Positions 17,315 through 25,806 of a DNA stretch of 64,000 nucleotides are shown one piece after another. Below the pieces are notes generated by a model. It did not search any database. It worked only from the letters and a program-made list of their open reading frames with translations, and was not told the origin of the DNA. Within the stretch, counting starts at the first letter, position 1, and each line of letters begins with the position of its first letter. The translations under genes and the position numbers were made by a program. The stretch is from Lysinibacillus antri (GTDB lineage Bacteria; Bacillota; Bacilli; Bacillales_A; Planococcaceae), in contig NZ_RYYR01000005.1 in the NCBI RefSeq assembly GCF_003977595.1, positions 1 to 64,000 on the forward strand, in the 5' to 3' direction.

Positions 17315-18515
17315 TATTTAGGTTATCTATTTTAATATCTGGTGTATCAGTTGGTTTTGCTACTTTAACGGCTATTAACCAAACCACTCCCAGTGCAAAT
17401 AAACCTATCGTACTTACAAGAAGTGGGAAACGACCGATGTCTTGATTAAACATGTTTATAATAGCCCCAAAAGCAAATGGTCCCATTATACCGCCAATTC
17501 CTTGTGCCGCAACAACTAAACCAACATAAGATGTCGTGCTATTTTTTGGAGTAGCTTCTGCAACACGTGCAAATACTCCTGGTAGACCGATACCCATACC
17601 TGCTCCACCTATCATACTACCGATAAAGATCATAGTTAAACTATGTGAGAAGTAACAAATAGCCATCCCTAAACCAGTTAAGAAAACTGCTACGGGAATA
17701 TACGATACAGGAATCATATGTTTTACACGACCAAAGACAAAGCCAGCCAATAACGTTCCAAATGTAAAGACAGAAATGGCCATGCCCGCTTGTGTAGCTG
17801 TTCCTAGATTTTCACTTGCGATCACTACTGAAATATTTGTTACATAGCCAAAAATTAAAGCAGAAAAGAACACTTGACCTAAAGAAACGCCGAAGATAAC
17901 TTTAGGGGGTTTAACTTTTTGAACATTCGTCTCTTGTAACTTTTGTCTTTTCTCTGGTTCAGGTAAGAACAAGAACGTTAATGCTAAAATCCAAATCGGG
18001 AATAAATACGTTAAGAATCCATATTGCCAGCCATACATATCCGCTAAAATTCCGCCACCTAATTGGAAGAAAATCGCACCGATACATGCAATTGTTGAAG
18101 TACCGAAACCAATTAAGAAATCACGTTCACGACCATCGAAGAAGTCTGATATAATATCCACCGATAACGGCATTGTAATCCCTACACCAAGTCCTAATAA
18201 TCCACGGAAGGCAATGATTAATGGAAGACTATCTATGAAGAATGGCATAATCCCACCAATCATGAACAAAATTAAACCTGTGAATAATAGTGTTCTCTTC
18301 CTAAAAATAGAGGATAATTTCCCGTAAAACAATGCAGGCACAATTTGAATGAGACCAGGGAAAGTTGCTACAAGCATAACAACCGTTGGATTATAGTCTG
18401 GATAAGCAGCAATAATGTCCGCCATAATAGATCCTGCAACACCGGCTGCTACGTCTTGGAAAGCAATAATGACAATTAAGAACTTTAAAAAGTTTCGATT
18501 AATTACCTTACTCAT
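17280..18515 (-). CDS. Major facilitator superfamily transporter
   Basis: About 411 residues with 12 predicted membrane helices and a cytoplasmic loop after helix 6 (LPEPEKRQKLQETNVQK). It carries an MFS-like motif between helices 2 and 3 (YGKLSSIFRKRTLLF). The branch resembles carbohydrate/organic-acid permeases and drug efflux carriers alike. The setting between meta-cleavage operons suggests uptake of the growth substrate or export of a toxic intermediate. The start is ATG at 18515, with AGGGGG 8 bases upstream; a TTG 6 bases earlier overlaps that spacing. Its transcription unit is separate from both operons. Confidence 0.88.
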   Translation of the reverse strand: MSKVINRNFLKFLIVIIAFQDVAAGVAGSIMADIIAAYPDYNPTVVMLVATFPGLIQIVPALFYGKLSSIFRKRTLLFTGLILFMIGGIMPFFIDSLPLIIAFRGLLGLGVGITMPLSVDIISDFFDGRERDFLIGFGTSTIACIGAIFFQLGGGILADMYGWQYGFLTYLFPIWILALTFLFLPEPEKRQKLQETNVQKVKPPKVIFGVSLGQVFFSALIFGYVTNISVVIASENLGTATQAGMAISVFTFGTLLAGFVFGRVKHMIPVSYIPVAVFLTGLGMAICYFSHSLTMIFIGSMIGGAGMGIGLPGVFARVAEATPKNSTTSYVGLVVAAQGIGGIMGPFAFGAIINMFNQDIGRFPLLVSTIGLFALGVVWLIAVKVAKPTDTPDIKIDNLNNEEEVSPALTK

Positions 18516-19027
18516 GAACAAACCCCCTTGTTTTTCACTTAAATATCATTGCAAAAGTAAAAATCAATTATATTTCGGCAATCACTCCTTTAGCCAAAAT
18601 TAGTATCAACGAGAAATAAAACGCCTTCAAATACTAACTTAATAATATTTTCTAAGTTAAATATTTACAACAAGTTTACAAAACTCAAATACTTTTATAC
18701 TACTTTTTGAAAGTAAACTAAGACTTTTTACTACACTTATTTTCTTAAAAAAACATTTAAAGCGCCTGTCCTTTCTTACTTAAAACAGATTTCAGAACAA
18801 AAACTAGTTACATTTCTTTTTATTAACTTTTTATTATAAGAAGAATTGACTAATATATCGTTTACGTAGGACTTAATGCAATCTTTTACGATGATTTCTA
18901 TACGATTGTTCAAGAAATGTTTAAGAGACACGGAGATTAATTTCAATGAATTGCTTACGTTTGTGGAAAGGTATGAAGGATCTATGAAGTGTCAATTTGA
19001 TAACTTTTACAATCAACTCTTTTAAAA
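18516..19027. other. Intergenic region upstream of the transporter, with a 49-codon ORF of unknown origin
   Basis: No recognised gene. An ORF on the + strand at 18876-19025 encodes 49 residues ending FNELLTFVERYEGSMKCQFD and a short tail. A second frame over the same DNA reads AIFYDDFYTIVQEMFKRHGD. Neither has a clear ribosome site. They could be a frameshifted relic of a lost gene. The remainder (18540-18860) is AT-rich and presumably holds the MFS promoter. Confidence 0.3.
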
Positions 19028-19055
19028 AAACTCCCTCAAAAGATTGAAGGAGTTT
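19021..19055 (-). terminator. Terminator of the meta-cleavage operon
   Basis: On the minus strand AAACTCCTTC pairs with GAGGGAGTTT (19055-19046 with 19037-19028, one G-U pair) around an 8-base loop, followed by TTTTAAAAG. It lies 10 bases after the aldolase stop and ends the right-hand operon. Confidence 0.85.
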
Positions 19056-19065
19056 AAATTGGATA

Positions 19066-20076
19066 TTACACTCTTGCTAAGGCAATCTGTTGAGCTACAT
19101 CATAAATTAAGTCTTCTTGTCCACCCACTGCTTTAAGTCGACCTAATTCTACTAGAATATCACGCTCATCAACACCAAATTTTTGTGCTGCGGCTTGTGT
19201 ATGGAGTAAGAAGCTTGAATACACACCAGAGTAGCCCATAATCAGACTGGAGCCCGTAATCTCTTGTGGTCGTTGCATAAATTTCGCAACGATCTCGTTT
19301 GCTACATCCATAATTTTATATAGGTCAACGCCTGTGTTAAATCCAAGTCGTTCTAATACTGCCACCATGACTTCTGTTTGCGTATTCCCGCTACCTGCGC
19401 CTAAAGCTCTTAAACTACCATCAATATAAGTAGCACCTGCTTCAACCGCTGCAACAGTATTCGCCATTGCCATCGATAAATTGTTATGACCATGGAAGCC
19501 AATTTCACAACCAATTGATTGTTTTAGCGCGGCAATTTTCTCCGTTACATCTTGAGGTAACATGTAGCCCGCTGAATCGGTAACGTAAACTACTTCCGCC
19601 CCATAGCTTTCAAATAATTTTGCTTGTTCCACCACTTTTTCCACAGGTGCCATGTGCGCCATCATTAAAAAGCCGACTGTTTTTAAACCTAATTCTCGAC
19701 CTAGCGCTATATGTTGTGCTGCCACATCCGCTTCTGTTACGTGTGTGGCTACACGAACCATTTTTGCTCCGGCTTTTACGGCATCCTGTAAATCTTCCTT
19801 TATCCCTATACCTGGTATAAGCAATACAGAAACCTTAGAATTTTCGCATACATCTGCTGCGGCTTCAATTAATTGTAATTCTTGGACTTTTGATAAGCCG
19901 TATTGTAATGAAGAGCCTCCTAAACCGTCTCCATGTGAAACTTCAAAATAACCAATCCCCGCTTGATCTAATCCACGCGCTGTTTGGCGGATTTGTTCTA
20001 CTGTAAAGGCGTGTTTCATGGCGTGACTACCATCTCGAAGTGTAACATCTAATAGTTCAAAAGATCGTGATTTCAT
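19066..20076 (-). CDS. 4-hydroxy-2-oxovalerate aldolase
   Basis: 336 residues, a full-length class II pyruvate aldolase of the DmpG/BphI/MhpE/HsaF type. The N-terminal DVTLRDGSHAMKH gives the catalytic Arg and metal Asp, and GFHGHNNLSMA gives the metal histidines. It splits 4-hydroxy-2-oxo acids to pyruvate and an aldehyde, and acts as a complex that channels the aldehyde to the acylating dehydrogenase encoded 11 bases upstream. It is the last gene of the meta-cleavage operon. AGGAGG supports the ATG. Confidence 0.95.
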   Translation of the reverse strand: MKSRSFELLDVTLRDGSHAMKHAFTVEQIRQTARGLDQAGIGYFEVSHGDGLGGSSLQYGLSKVQELQLIEAAADVCENSKVSVLLIPGIGIKEDLQDAVKAGAKMVRVATHVTEADVAAQHIALGRELGLKTVGFLMMAHMAPVEKVVEQAKLFESYGAEVVYVTDSAGYMLPQDVTEKIAALKQSIGCEIGFHGHNNLSMAMANTVAAVEAGATYIDGSLRALGAGSGNTQTEVMVAVLERLGFNTGVDLYKIMDVANEIVAKFMQRPQEITGSSLIMGYSGVYSSFLLHTQAAAQKFGVDERDILVELGRLKAVGGQEDLIYDVAQQIALARV

Positions 20077-20087
20077 ATTAGTCCCTC

Positions 20088-20966
20088 CTACGCTTTTGCA
20101 GCTGCTAACTGTTTTGCAAGTTCATTGGCTACTCGTGCTGCGGCTGCTGTCATAATATCTAGATTTCCTGAATATGGAGGGAAGAAATCGCCTGCACCTT
20201 CTACCTCTAAAAATACAGATACTTTTCTTCCATCAAATTGAGGAACACCTCGTAAACGATAACCTGGTACATACGTTTGTACTTCCTCTACCATTTTTTC
20301 AATAGAAGCGATAATTTCCTCTTCCTTACCTTCCTCTTCAACTAATGCATGAACTGTATCACGCATAATAATTGGAGGTTCTGCAGGATTTAAAATAATA
20401 ATTGCCTTCCCTTTTTTAGCCCCGCCCACTTGTTCAATTGCTTTTGCAGTAGTGCGGGTGAATTCATCAATATTGGCACGTGTTCCAGGACCAGCACTTT
20501 TACTTGCAACGGTTGCCACAATTTCTGCATATTCAACAGGGACAACTCTTGAAATGGCCTTAACCATTGGAATCGTTGCTTGACCACCACAAGTTACCAT
20601 ATTTAAATTATCTTTTTCGAAATGTTCTGTTAAATTTACAGGCGGTACGGTAAATGGACCGATTGCTGCTGGTGTTAAATCAATTACCTTTTTCCCCGCC
20701 GCTGTTAATAAATCACTATGGTTTTTATGAGCATAAGCACTTGTGGCATCAAATACGATATCGACTAATTCGATATGTTCCATTAACCCCTCAATACCAT
20801 TCGTAATGACTACGTATCCTCGATCGGCCGCGCGCTTTAACCCTTCTGATTCAGGATCGATCCCGACCATGACACTCATTTCAAGGGCATCACTTCGCTC
20901 AATTTTATACATTAAATCCGTTCCGATATTTCCAGAACCGATAATGCCGACTTTTAACTTTTTCAT
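20088..20966 (-). CDS. Acylating acetaldehyde/propionaldehyde dehydrogenase
   Basis: 292 residues of the DmpF/BphJ/MhpF/HsaG family. The NAD motif [12 protein letters not shown] is at the N-terminus, the catalytic cysteine is in [13 protein letters not shown], and conserved [12 protein letters not shown] follows. It oxidises the aldolase-derived aldehyde with CoA to acetyl- or propionyl-CoA. The product may be propionyl-CoA if the ring carries an extra methyl group; the sequence does not decide. It overlaps the hydratase gene by 4 bases and precedes the aldolase gene, matching known channelled pairs. Confidence 0.95.
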   Translation of the reverse strand: MKKLKVGIIGSGNIGTDLMYKIERSDALEMSVMVGIDPESEGLKRAADRGYVVITNGIEGLMEHIELVDIVFDATSAYAHKNHSDLLTAAGKKVIDLTPAAIGPFTVPPVNLTEHFEKDNLNMVTCGGQATIPMVKAISRVVPVEYAEIVATVASKSAGPGTRANIDEFTRTTAKAIEQVGGAKKGKAIIILNPAEPPIIMRDTVHALVEEEGKEEEIIASIEKMVEEVQTYVPGYRLRGVPQFDGRKVSVFLEVEGAGDFFPPYSGNLDIMTAAAARVANELAKQLAAAKA

Positions 20967-21751
20967 TTTTTGACACCTGCCTTGGCAAAAGAAATCGATA
21001 CTTCTCCTAACACGCCGAAATCTGCAGAAAACTGGTCGCCTTCCTCAAAAGGAACTGCTTTTGATAAAGCACCTGCTAAAACGAAATCTCCCTTGCGAAG
21101 GGAAATGTTATAGTTTGCTAGTTCATTTGCTAACCAGACGACTGCTTTTACGGGATTTCCTAACACAGCAGCCCCCGTTGCAGAATCAAATTGTTCGCCA
21201 TTTTTGAATGCCTTCATTTCAATAGCTGCTAAATCAATTCCCTTTAGAAGTGTTTTCTTTTTACCTAAAACAGCCCCAGCAGATGAACCGTTATCTGCCA
21301 CCGTATCTTCAAATTTAATTTTCCAGTCTTCAATGCGACTATCAATGATTTCGATGGCAGGCACAACATATTGCGTTGCTTGCAATACATCGTTTTCTAT
21401 AATATTCGGACCTTTTAAATCTTGGTTTAATACAAAGGCAATTTCAAATTCTACTTTTGGTTGGATAAATTTATCTACTTCAATTGGTTCATTCTCTTCA
21501 TAGACCATGTCATCTAAAATATGGCCATAATCCGGTGTATACACATTTAACATGTCTTGCATTGCCTTACTCGTTAATCCAATTTTCATCCCTTTAAGTG
21601 TTGCACCCTGTTGAATCTTTCGTTCAATCGTCAGTAACTGAATACGATAAGCATCCTCAGCAGAAATATCTGTTGAGGATGTGAAAGGGGCAATCGTTGT
21701 TCTTTCCTGTTCTGCATTTAAAAGAGCGTTTGCAGCAGTTTCAATGTTCAT
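20963..21751 (-). CDS. 2-hydroxypenta-2,4-dienoate hydratase family (hydratase/decarboxylase)
   Basis: 262 residues of the MhpD/BphE/HsaE fumarylacetoacetase-like fold. It has [12 protein letters not shown] near residue 39, [11 protein letters not shown] (metal-binding Glu residues), and [26 protein letters not shown]. It hydrates the dienoate released by the C-C hydrolase to a 4-hydroxy-2-oxo acid for the aldolase. The related oxalocrotonate decarboxylase cannot be excluded on sequence, but the presence of a hydrolase and absence of a semialdehyde dehydrogenase and tautomerase favour hydratase. AGGGGG upstream of the ATG; ATGA overlap with the next gene. Confidence 0.92.
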   Translation of the reverse strand: MNIETAANALLNAEQERTTIAPFTSSTDISAEDAYRIQLLTIERKIQQGATLKGMKIGLTSKAMQDMLNVYTPDYGHILDDMVYEENEPIEVDKFIQPKVEFEIAFVLNQDLKGPNIIENDVLQATQYVVPAIEIIDSRIEDWKIKFEDTVADNGSSAGAVLGKKKTLLKGIDLAAIEMKAFKNGEQFDSATGAAVLGNPVKAVVWLANELANYNISLRKGDFVLAGALSKAVPFEEGDQFSADFGVLGEVSISFAKAGVKK

Positions 21752-21768
21752 CCTAGTACCCCCTCTAA

Positions 21769-22248
21769 TTAGATCGCTTTTACTTCGTTTTCTACTAGTT
21801 CACGATATTTACCAGCGTAGAAAATAAGCGGTTCGCCATCTTCTAGTTTAATGTCTAGAACTTTGCCAATAAATAAAGTGTGATCGCCTTCAACGTGTTC
21901 TGCCACAACCTCACAGCTCACTTGGGCTAATGCACCAGCTAATACCGGTAAGCCAGCTAGTTGATTGAATTCAATTTCAATCTCTTCTTTTAACTGTCCA
22001 GCAAAAGCTTGTGAGTAGTGTTTTTGATTTGCTGCTAAGATGTTCACTGCAAACTTTTTACTTTCTTTCACTTTTGATAAAAAATTCGCTTTATGACCGA
22101 TTGATACGACCACTAGTTTTGGATCTAAAGAAACAGACATAAAAGCATTTGCTGTCATTCCATACGTGTTATTTTCAAATTGTGTCGTTACAACTGTAAC
22201 ACCTGTTGCAAACTTCCCCATTGCATCACGAAATAAACGATCTTCCAT
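21769..22248 (-). CDS. Flavin reductase (HpaC/HsaB-like) component
   Basis: 159 residues of the NADH:FMN/FAD oxidoreductase fold. The N-terminal FRDAMGKFATGVTVVTT, GMTANAFMSVSLDPKLVVVSI and C-terminal FYAGKYREL are characteristic. It supplies reduced flavin to the monooxygenase encoded at 23334. The two are separated by the dioxygenase gene, as in several two-component clusters. GGGAGG precedes the ATG. It lies 17 bases before the hydratase gene. Confidence 0.93.
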   Translation of the reverse strand: MEDRLFRDAMGKFATGVTVVTTQFENNTYGMTANAFMSVSLDPKLVVVSIGHKANFLSKVKESKKFAVNILAANQKHYSQAFAGQLKEEIEIEFNQLAGLPVLAGALAQVSCEVVAEHVEGDHTLFIGKVLDIKLEDGEPLIFYAGKYRELVENEVKAI

Positions 22249-22281
22249 TTTGTCAACCTCCCAAGTTGTAGGAGCTAGTAT

Positions 22282-23268
22282 CTAGCCCCTAATTAATTTT
22301 TTCTCCTGCGCACTGATTGTTGGATTATTTTCTGGTTTATTGTCCATTTGATCGCCCCAATATGTGAAGCCGATATCCATTTCATCGACACTCCATACAA
22401 TTGGCTCCCAATCTGGTTCAAAAATTAAATAACCATTCGTAAATAACTCTACACGTAATCCACTACCAGGATCGATGGCGTAAATGTACATCGCTTGTGA
22501 AATTCCGTGTTTACCAGGACCTTTAAAGAATATGCCATTTTCTTTTAAAATGTCCGCTGCACGTAATAAGTCTTGTGCATTATCTAACCAATATGAAACA
22601 TGGTGTACTTGATGTGTCGTTGGTGCAAATGGGTCATGACTAATCGCAATATCATGAACTAATGGTGTAACACTTAGCCATGCACCAACTAAATTTCCAT
22701 CTGGTAATTGAACACATTCTCTTAGTTTAAAGCCAAGTTTCTCTTGTAAGAAATCTGCAACTTCATTGGCTAATAATGAAGTTAATAGATTCACATGGTC
22801 AATACGTCTTGGTGATACACCACGAGCCCAAGATTTATGGGATTGGTTTTTTAATACCGAACGACTTTCAGCTGAAGCCAACGTTTTTTCCATTTCAAAA
22901 TAGATTTCTTGCGTATGACCACTCGGTAGCTCAAAACGGAATGCTTTGCCTTGCCCTGCTTCAGCACCTTCAGTTACCCAACGAACTTCGACACCTGATT
23001 CTTCTAGGTTTTTAGCAAACGCATCTACGTCTTCGGCTCTTTTTGTACGCCAAGCAATATGGTCGACATGCGGTTCATCGCCTGCTCGAACATACATTGT
23101 ATGATGTTCGAAATCTCCCCAAGCTCTTAGGTAATGCACGCCGTCTTTTACTTCTGTTTCTTCAAGACCAATCACTTCTTTAAAGAACCATAGTGATTTT
23201 TCTAAATCTGTTGTTACTAAGCCAAAATGTCCTAATTTTGCAATTTCAGGTGTTTGAATTGTACTCAT
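22282..23268 (-). CDS. Type I extradiol dioxygenase, copy 1 (meta-cleavage operon)
   Basis: 328 residues and two VOC repeats. Iron ligands are His in DHVNLL, His in VHHVSYW and Glu in LRVELFTNGY, all present, with the conserved MYIYAIDPGSG tyrosine. It cleaves the catechol made by the two-component monooxygenase. The ATG at 23268 (second of the reading) is preferred, with GGGGG 9 bases upstream. It is strongly similar along its whole length to the enzyme at 13283; the N-terminal domain substitutions (YVRAGDEPHVDH against SLEQGESGYLKH) hint at different substrate pockets. Confidence 0.94.
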   Translation of the reverse strand: MSTIQTPEIAKLGHFGLVTTDLEKSLWFFKEVIGLEETEVKDGVHYLRAWGDFEHHTMYVRAGDEPHVDHIAWRTKRAEDVDAFAKNLEESGVEVRWVTEGAEAGQGKAFRFELPSGHTQEIYFEMEKTLASAESRSVLKNQSHKSWARGVSPRRIDHVNLLTSLLANEVADFLQEKLGFKLRECVQLPDGNLVGAWLSVTPLVHDIAISHDPFAPTTHQVHHVSYWLDNAQDLLRAADILKENGIFFKGPGKHGISQAMYIYAIDPGSGLRVELFTNGYLIFEPDWEPIVWSVDEMDIGFTYWGDQMDNKPENNPTISAQEKKLIRG

Positions 23269-23333
23269 CAATCATTTCCCCCTTGATTATATGAAATTAA
23301 TAAAATTGATCCCCTTGCAATTATTTCATTTGC

Positions 23334-24533
23334 TTAAACAAAGTATGTGTTTGGCTCTAAACCGCACATAACGCGTCCATATGTTTCTACTAAACTGGAT
23401 GGTGTAATAAAGCCATGTAAATGCATCGATAAGAAATCTCGATAGAATATTTGGAATAAATTTCCATTGTAGGAGAATACGGAACCTGCTCCAGCCGTCA
23501 TTAAATCAATCGATTCTTTACATAATTGATTCACGTAGCCAAAGTCTGCTTTTACTTTTATGCTTTCTTCCATCGTCAACTTTTGACCTTTTTCCGAATA
23601 ATCATCTAATAAATCTACTGCGCGATGTAATAGAAGCTCGGCTAGGTCAATTTTTAGTTGTGCTTCAGCAACTTGTAAGTGGGTTACCGGTGCCTCATTC
23701 ATTTTTGTATAGAAGGTGTTTCCGATTCCAGCACGTGATACTCGTTCCATGTGTAAATCCATTGCACCTTTTGTAATACCTAATGCAGGACCTACAATCG
23801 ATAGTGTTAATGATGGAACAAATGGTGTTTGATATAACGGAACATCCTTTAATTCATCAATGATGTAGTGACCAGCCCGAGCAAGTCGATCTAAGGAAAC
23901 GCGATGTTCTGGAACAAATACGTCTTTTAAGTTCACACTGTTACTTCCTGAACCTTTTAAGCCCATTACATTCCAGTCATCAAGAACTGTTGCATCTTCC
24001 TTTGGTACGACCATGATGGCCATTTCTACCCCACCATTTTCGTCTGCCAATGGGAAGCCGAAATACAACCAGTCTGCATGAGGACTACCAGAAACGAATG
24101 GCCATTGCGCTTCTTTTATATAGTAACCACCATCTACTTTTTCGATGTCGATTTTAATCGGTTTAAAATTCCCTGCTAAAATAACATCCTTATCCCGATT
24201 TGGTCCAAAAATGTCTTCCAATGCTTTCCGACCAAATGCATAGGAAATCATATAATCGCGAATGTTACTTAATGATACAAACCAGCCCGCTGAACCATTT
24301 CCTCTTGATATTTCAGTAACAACTTCGATATACGTGCGCATATCGGTTTGATAGCCACCAAAAATTTCAGGGCGTAATATTTTCATTAACCCCTCTTGCT
24401 GCAATTTTTCTACAACTTCTTTTGGTAATTCACTATTTTGATCAATTTGTAAGCCACATTCACGTAACATCGGTATTAATTTCCTTGCCCGTTCTACTAA
24501 CATTTTTCTAGTATCTACTACCGTTTGTTCCAT
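23334..24533 (-). CDS. Two-component flavin-dependent monooxygenase, oxygenase subunit (HsaA-like)
   Basis: 399 residues with the acyl-CoA dehydrogenase fold used by HsaA and the HPA hydroxylase C2 type. Recognisable are GNGSAGWFVSLSNIRDY, WPFVSGSPHADWLYFG, MGLKGSGSNSVNLKDVFVPEHR and the C-terminal helical bundle ending RDFLSMHLHGFITPS. It lacks acyl-CoA dehydrogenase's catalytic base context, so I read it as an ortho-hydroxylase of a phenol. It needs reduced flavin from the reductase at 21769. It is the second gene of the operon, 27 bases after the hydrolase gene. GGGAG precedes the ATG. Confidence 0.9.
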   Translation of the reverse strand: MEQTVVDTRKMLVERARKLIPMLRECGLQIDQNSELPKEVVEKLQQEGLMKILRPEIFGGYQTDMRTYIEVVTEISRGNGSAGWFVSLSNIRDYMISYAFGRKALEDIFGPNRDKDVILAGNFKPIKIDIEKVDGGYYIKEAQWPFVSGSPHADWLYFGFPLADENGGVEMAIMVVPKEDATVLDDWNVMGLKGSGSNSVNLKDVFVPEHRVSLDRLARAGHYIIDELKDVPLYQTPFVPSLTLSIVGPALGITKGAMDLHMERVSRAGIGNTFYTKMNEAPVTHLQVAEAQLKIDLAELLLHRAVDLLDDYSEKGQKLTMEESIKVKADFGYVNQLCKESIDLMTAGAGSVFSYNGNLFQIFYRDFLSMHLHGFITPSSLVETYGRVMCGLEPNTYFV

Positions 24534-24560
24534 ATTTTCACACTCCCCAAAATTAATGAA

Positions 24561-25418
24561 TTATACTCGGCTAACTTCTTTTGCTTGTTCAAAGAAATCC
24601 TTTGTTAATTTGATAAATTGATCTTTCTGTTCAATTTGAGCCCAATGACCACATCGTTTGAATACGTGCAGTTCTGCATTTTCTAAATAATCCAGCACAT
24701 ATAAGCTACTTGCTAATGGAACAAACCAATCTTGATGTCCATGAATCAATAAAAATTCATTTGTCATTCGTTTTAAAGCAGAAGGTGGGATTAACATATC
24801 GGATAGGTGAGACTTGGTGAAGTTCTCTTCATAAGATTTTCGAACATCCGGACGATTAAATAGCGCCATACGTTCTTCTACAATGGCATCGAGTTTGTCT
24901 TCCATTCCGGTCATGTCATATAAGAACCAGCTTAATAAATTCTTTAAAGCTTTTGGCGTAGGATCTTTATGGAAGTTTGCTAGTTTTGCGAGTTCAGGCG
25001 TTGGTTCCGTTAATCCGCCACCAGCTCCCATTAACACAACACGGTTAAATCTTTTCGGGCTATCCATGACAAGGAATAAAGAAATTACTCCACCTAACGA
25101 GTTCCCAACTAAATTTGCTTGCTTTACTTCTAAAGCCTCCATTAAATCTAACACTTGCTGAATACGCCAATTCATCCATTCAACACCGTTTTCAGGGTAT
25201 TGTGTCGGATGGTCTGTATCACCAAAGCCAATAATATCAGGTGCTATTACATGGAATTTATCTACATATTGTGGAAGTACATCTCTCCAATTTGATGTAG
25301 CACTTGCTCCTGGTCCACTGCCGTGTAAGAAAATAATCGTTTCGTGATTCCCTTTTCCACCTTCATAGATCAATGTTTCATAATTTCCTGTTTTAACTTT
25401 TCGTGTAATTATTGACAT
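24561..25418 (-). CDS. Alpha/beta hydrolase, meta-cleavage product (C-C bond) hydrolase
   Basis: 285 residues of the BphD/HsaD/MhpC family. Oxyanion motif HGSGPGA (32-38), nucleophile Ser107 in GNSLGG, Asp230 in HGHQDWF and His258 in CGHWAQ form the triad. It hydrolyses the ring-fission product to a dienoate plus a carboxylic acid. This means the ring cleaved carries a carbon substituent yielding a ketone-type fission product and not an aldehyde. It is the first gene of the right-hand operon. AAGGGG fixes the ATG. Confidence 0.93.
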   Translation of the reverse strand: MSIITRKVKTGNYETLIYEGGKGNHETIIFLHGSGPGASATSNWRDVLPQYVDKFHVIAPDIIGFGDTDHPTQYPENGVEWMNWRIQQVLDLMEALEVKQANLVGNSLGGVISLFLVMDSPKRFNRVVLMGAGGGLTEPTPELAKLANFHKDPTPKALKNLLSWFLYDMTGMEDKLDAIVEERMALFNRPDVRKSYEENFTKSHLSDMLIPPSALKRMTNEFLLIHGHQDWFVPLASSLYVLDYLENAELHVFKRCGHWAQIEQKDQFIKLTKDFFEQAKEVSRV

Positions 25419-25440
25419 TTAGACACCCCTTATATATAAA

Positions 25441-25460
25441 TTGAACTTTAATGAGTTCAA
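25441..25460 (-). promoter_or_regulatory. Perfect inverted repeat, candidate operator of the meta-cleavage operon
   Basis: TTGAACT TTAATG AGTTCAA: 7-bp perfect arms with a 6-base spacer, 23 bases before the hydrolase start codon. The position suits a regulator site or a 5' mRNA hairpin. Which protein binds is unknown; the V4R-PucR regulator is the natural candidate. Confidence 0.45.
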
Positions 25461-25515
25461 GGACTACTGATTTTACTTTCCCTTATATAATAATCAGAAA
25501 CATGTGCCCTTTTTA

Positions 25516-25529
25516 TTAAAGCGCTTTCA
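25516..25529 (-). promoter_or_regulatory. Candidate cre (CcpA) site upstream of the meta-cleavage operon
   Basis: TGAAAGCGCTTTAA on the minus strand matches the cre consensus except for one base (A in place of C near the end). It is about 100 bases before the operon's first start codon. A second cre-like site precedes the left operon, consistent with shared carbon catabolite control. Confidence 0.45.
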
Positions 25530-25651
25530 CTTGATAATTGAATTTTATATTCAGCATTTTCAACTTTCAATATTTTTAGAAAACTCAATAAATAGTTTAC
25601 TAATTCTGATTTGTTTACCATATATAACTTACGAATTACATGAAACACGAA

Positions 25652-25796
25652 AAAGGGGGCGTTCGAAAAGTTTTCGAACGCCCCCTTTGCGACGAGGATG
25701 TAACAATTTATTGTTACTACCGCAGGAGCACAGATTTTTAGCGAAATTATATCATTAGAAGCATAGCTGTCCAGAAAGTATAACTTTCTAGACAGC
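25652..25796 (-). terminator. Composite hairpin cluster downstream of bdr/ypdA
   Basis: Three perfect or near-perfect palindromes in a row. Stem 25766-25779 with 25783-25796 (14 bp, one mismatch) follows the ypdA stop. GTAACAAT AA ATTGTTAC lies at about 25698-25715. An 18-bp-arm palindrome (25652-25669 with 25671-25688) is followed on the minus strand by TTTTTCG. The last is a strong intrinsic terminator; the whole 145-base block may be a small repeat element. Confidence 0.7.
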
Positions 25797-25806
25797 CCCC
25801 TTCCTA

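Noticed and set aside
16958-18515. MFS transporter and SDR as an intact two-gene operon
   Set aside because: The SDR lacks its catalytic half, so only the transporter is taken as functional.
25457-25648. A 63-codon minus-strand reading upstream of the hydrolase gene
   Set aside because: It contains the cre-like site and probable promoter DNA, has no convincing ribosome site, and shows no recognisable domain; it is more likely the operon leader.
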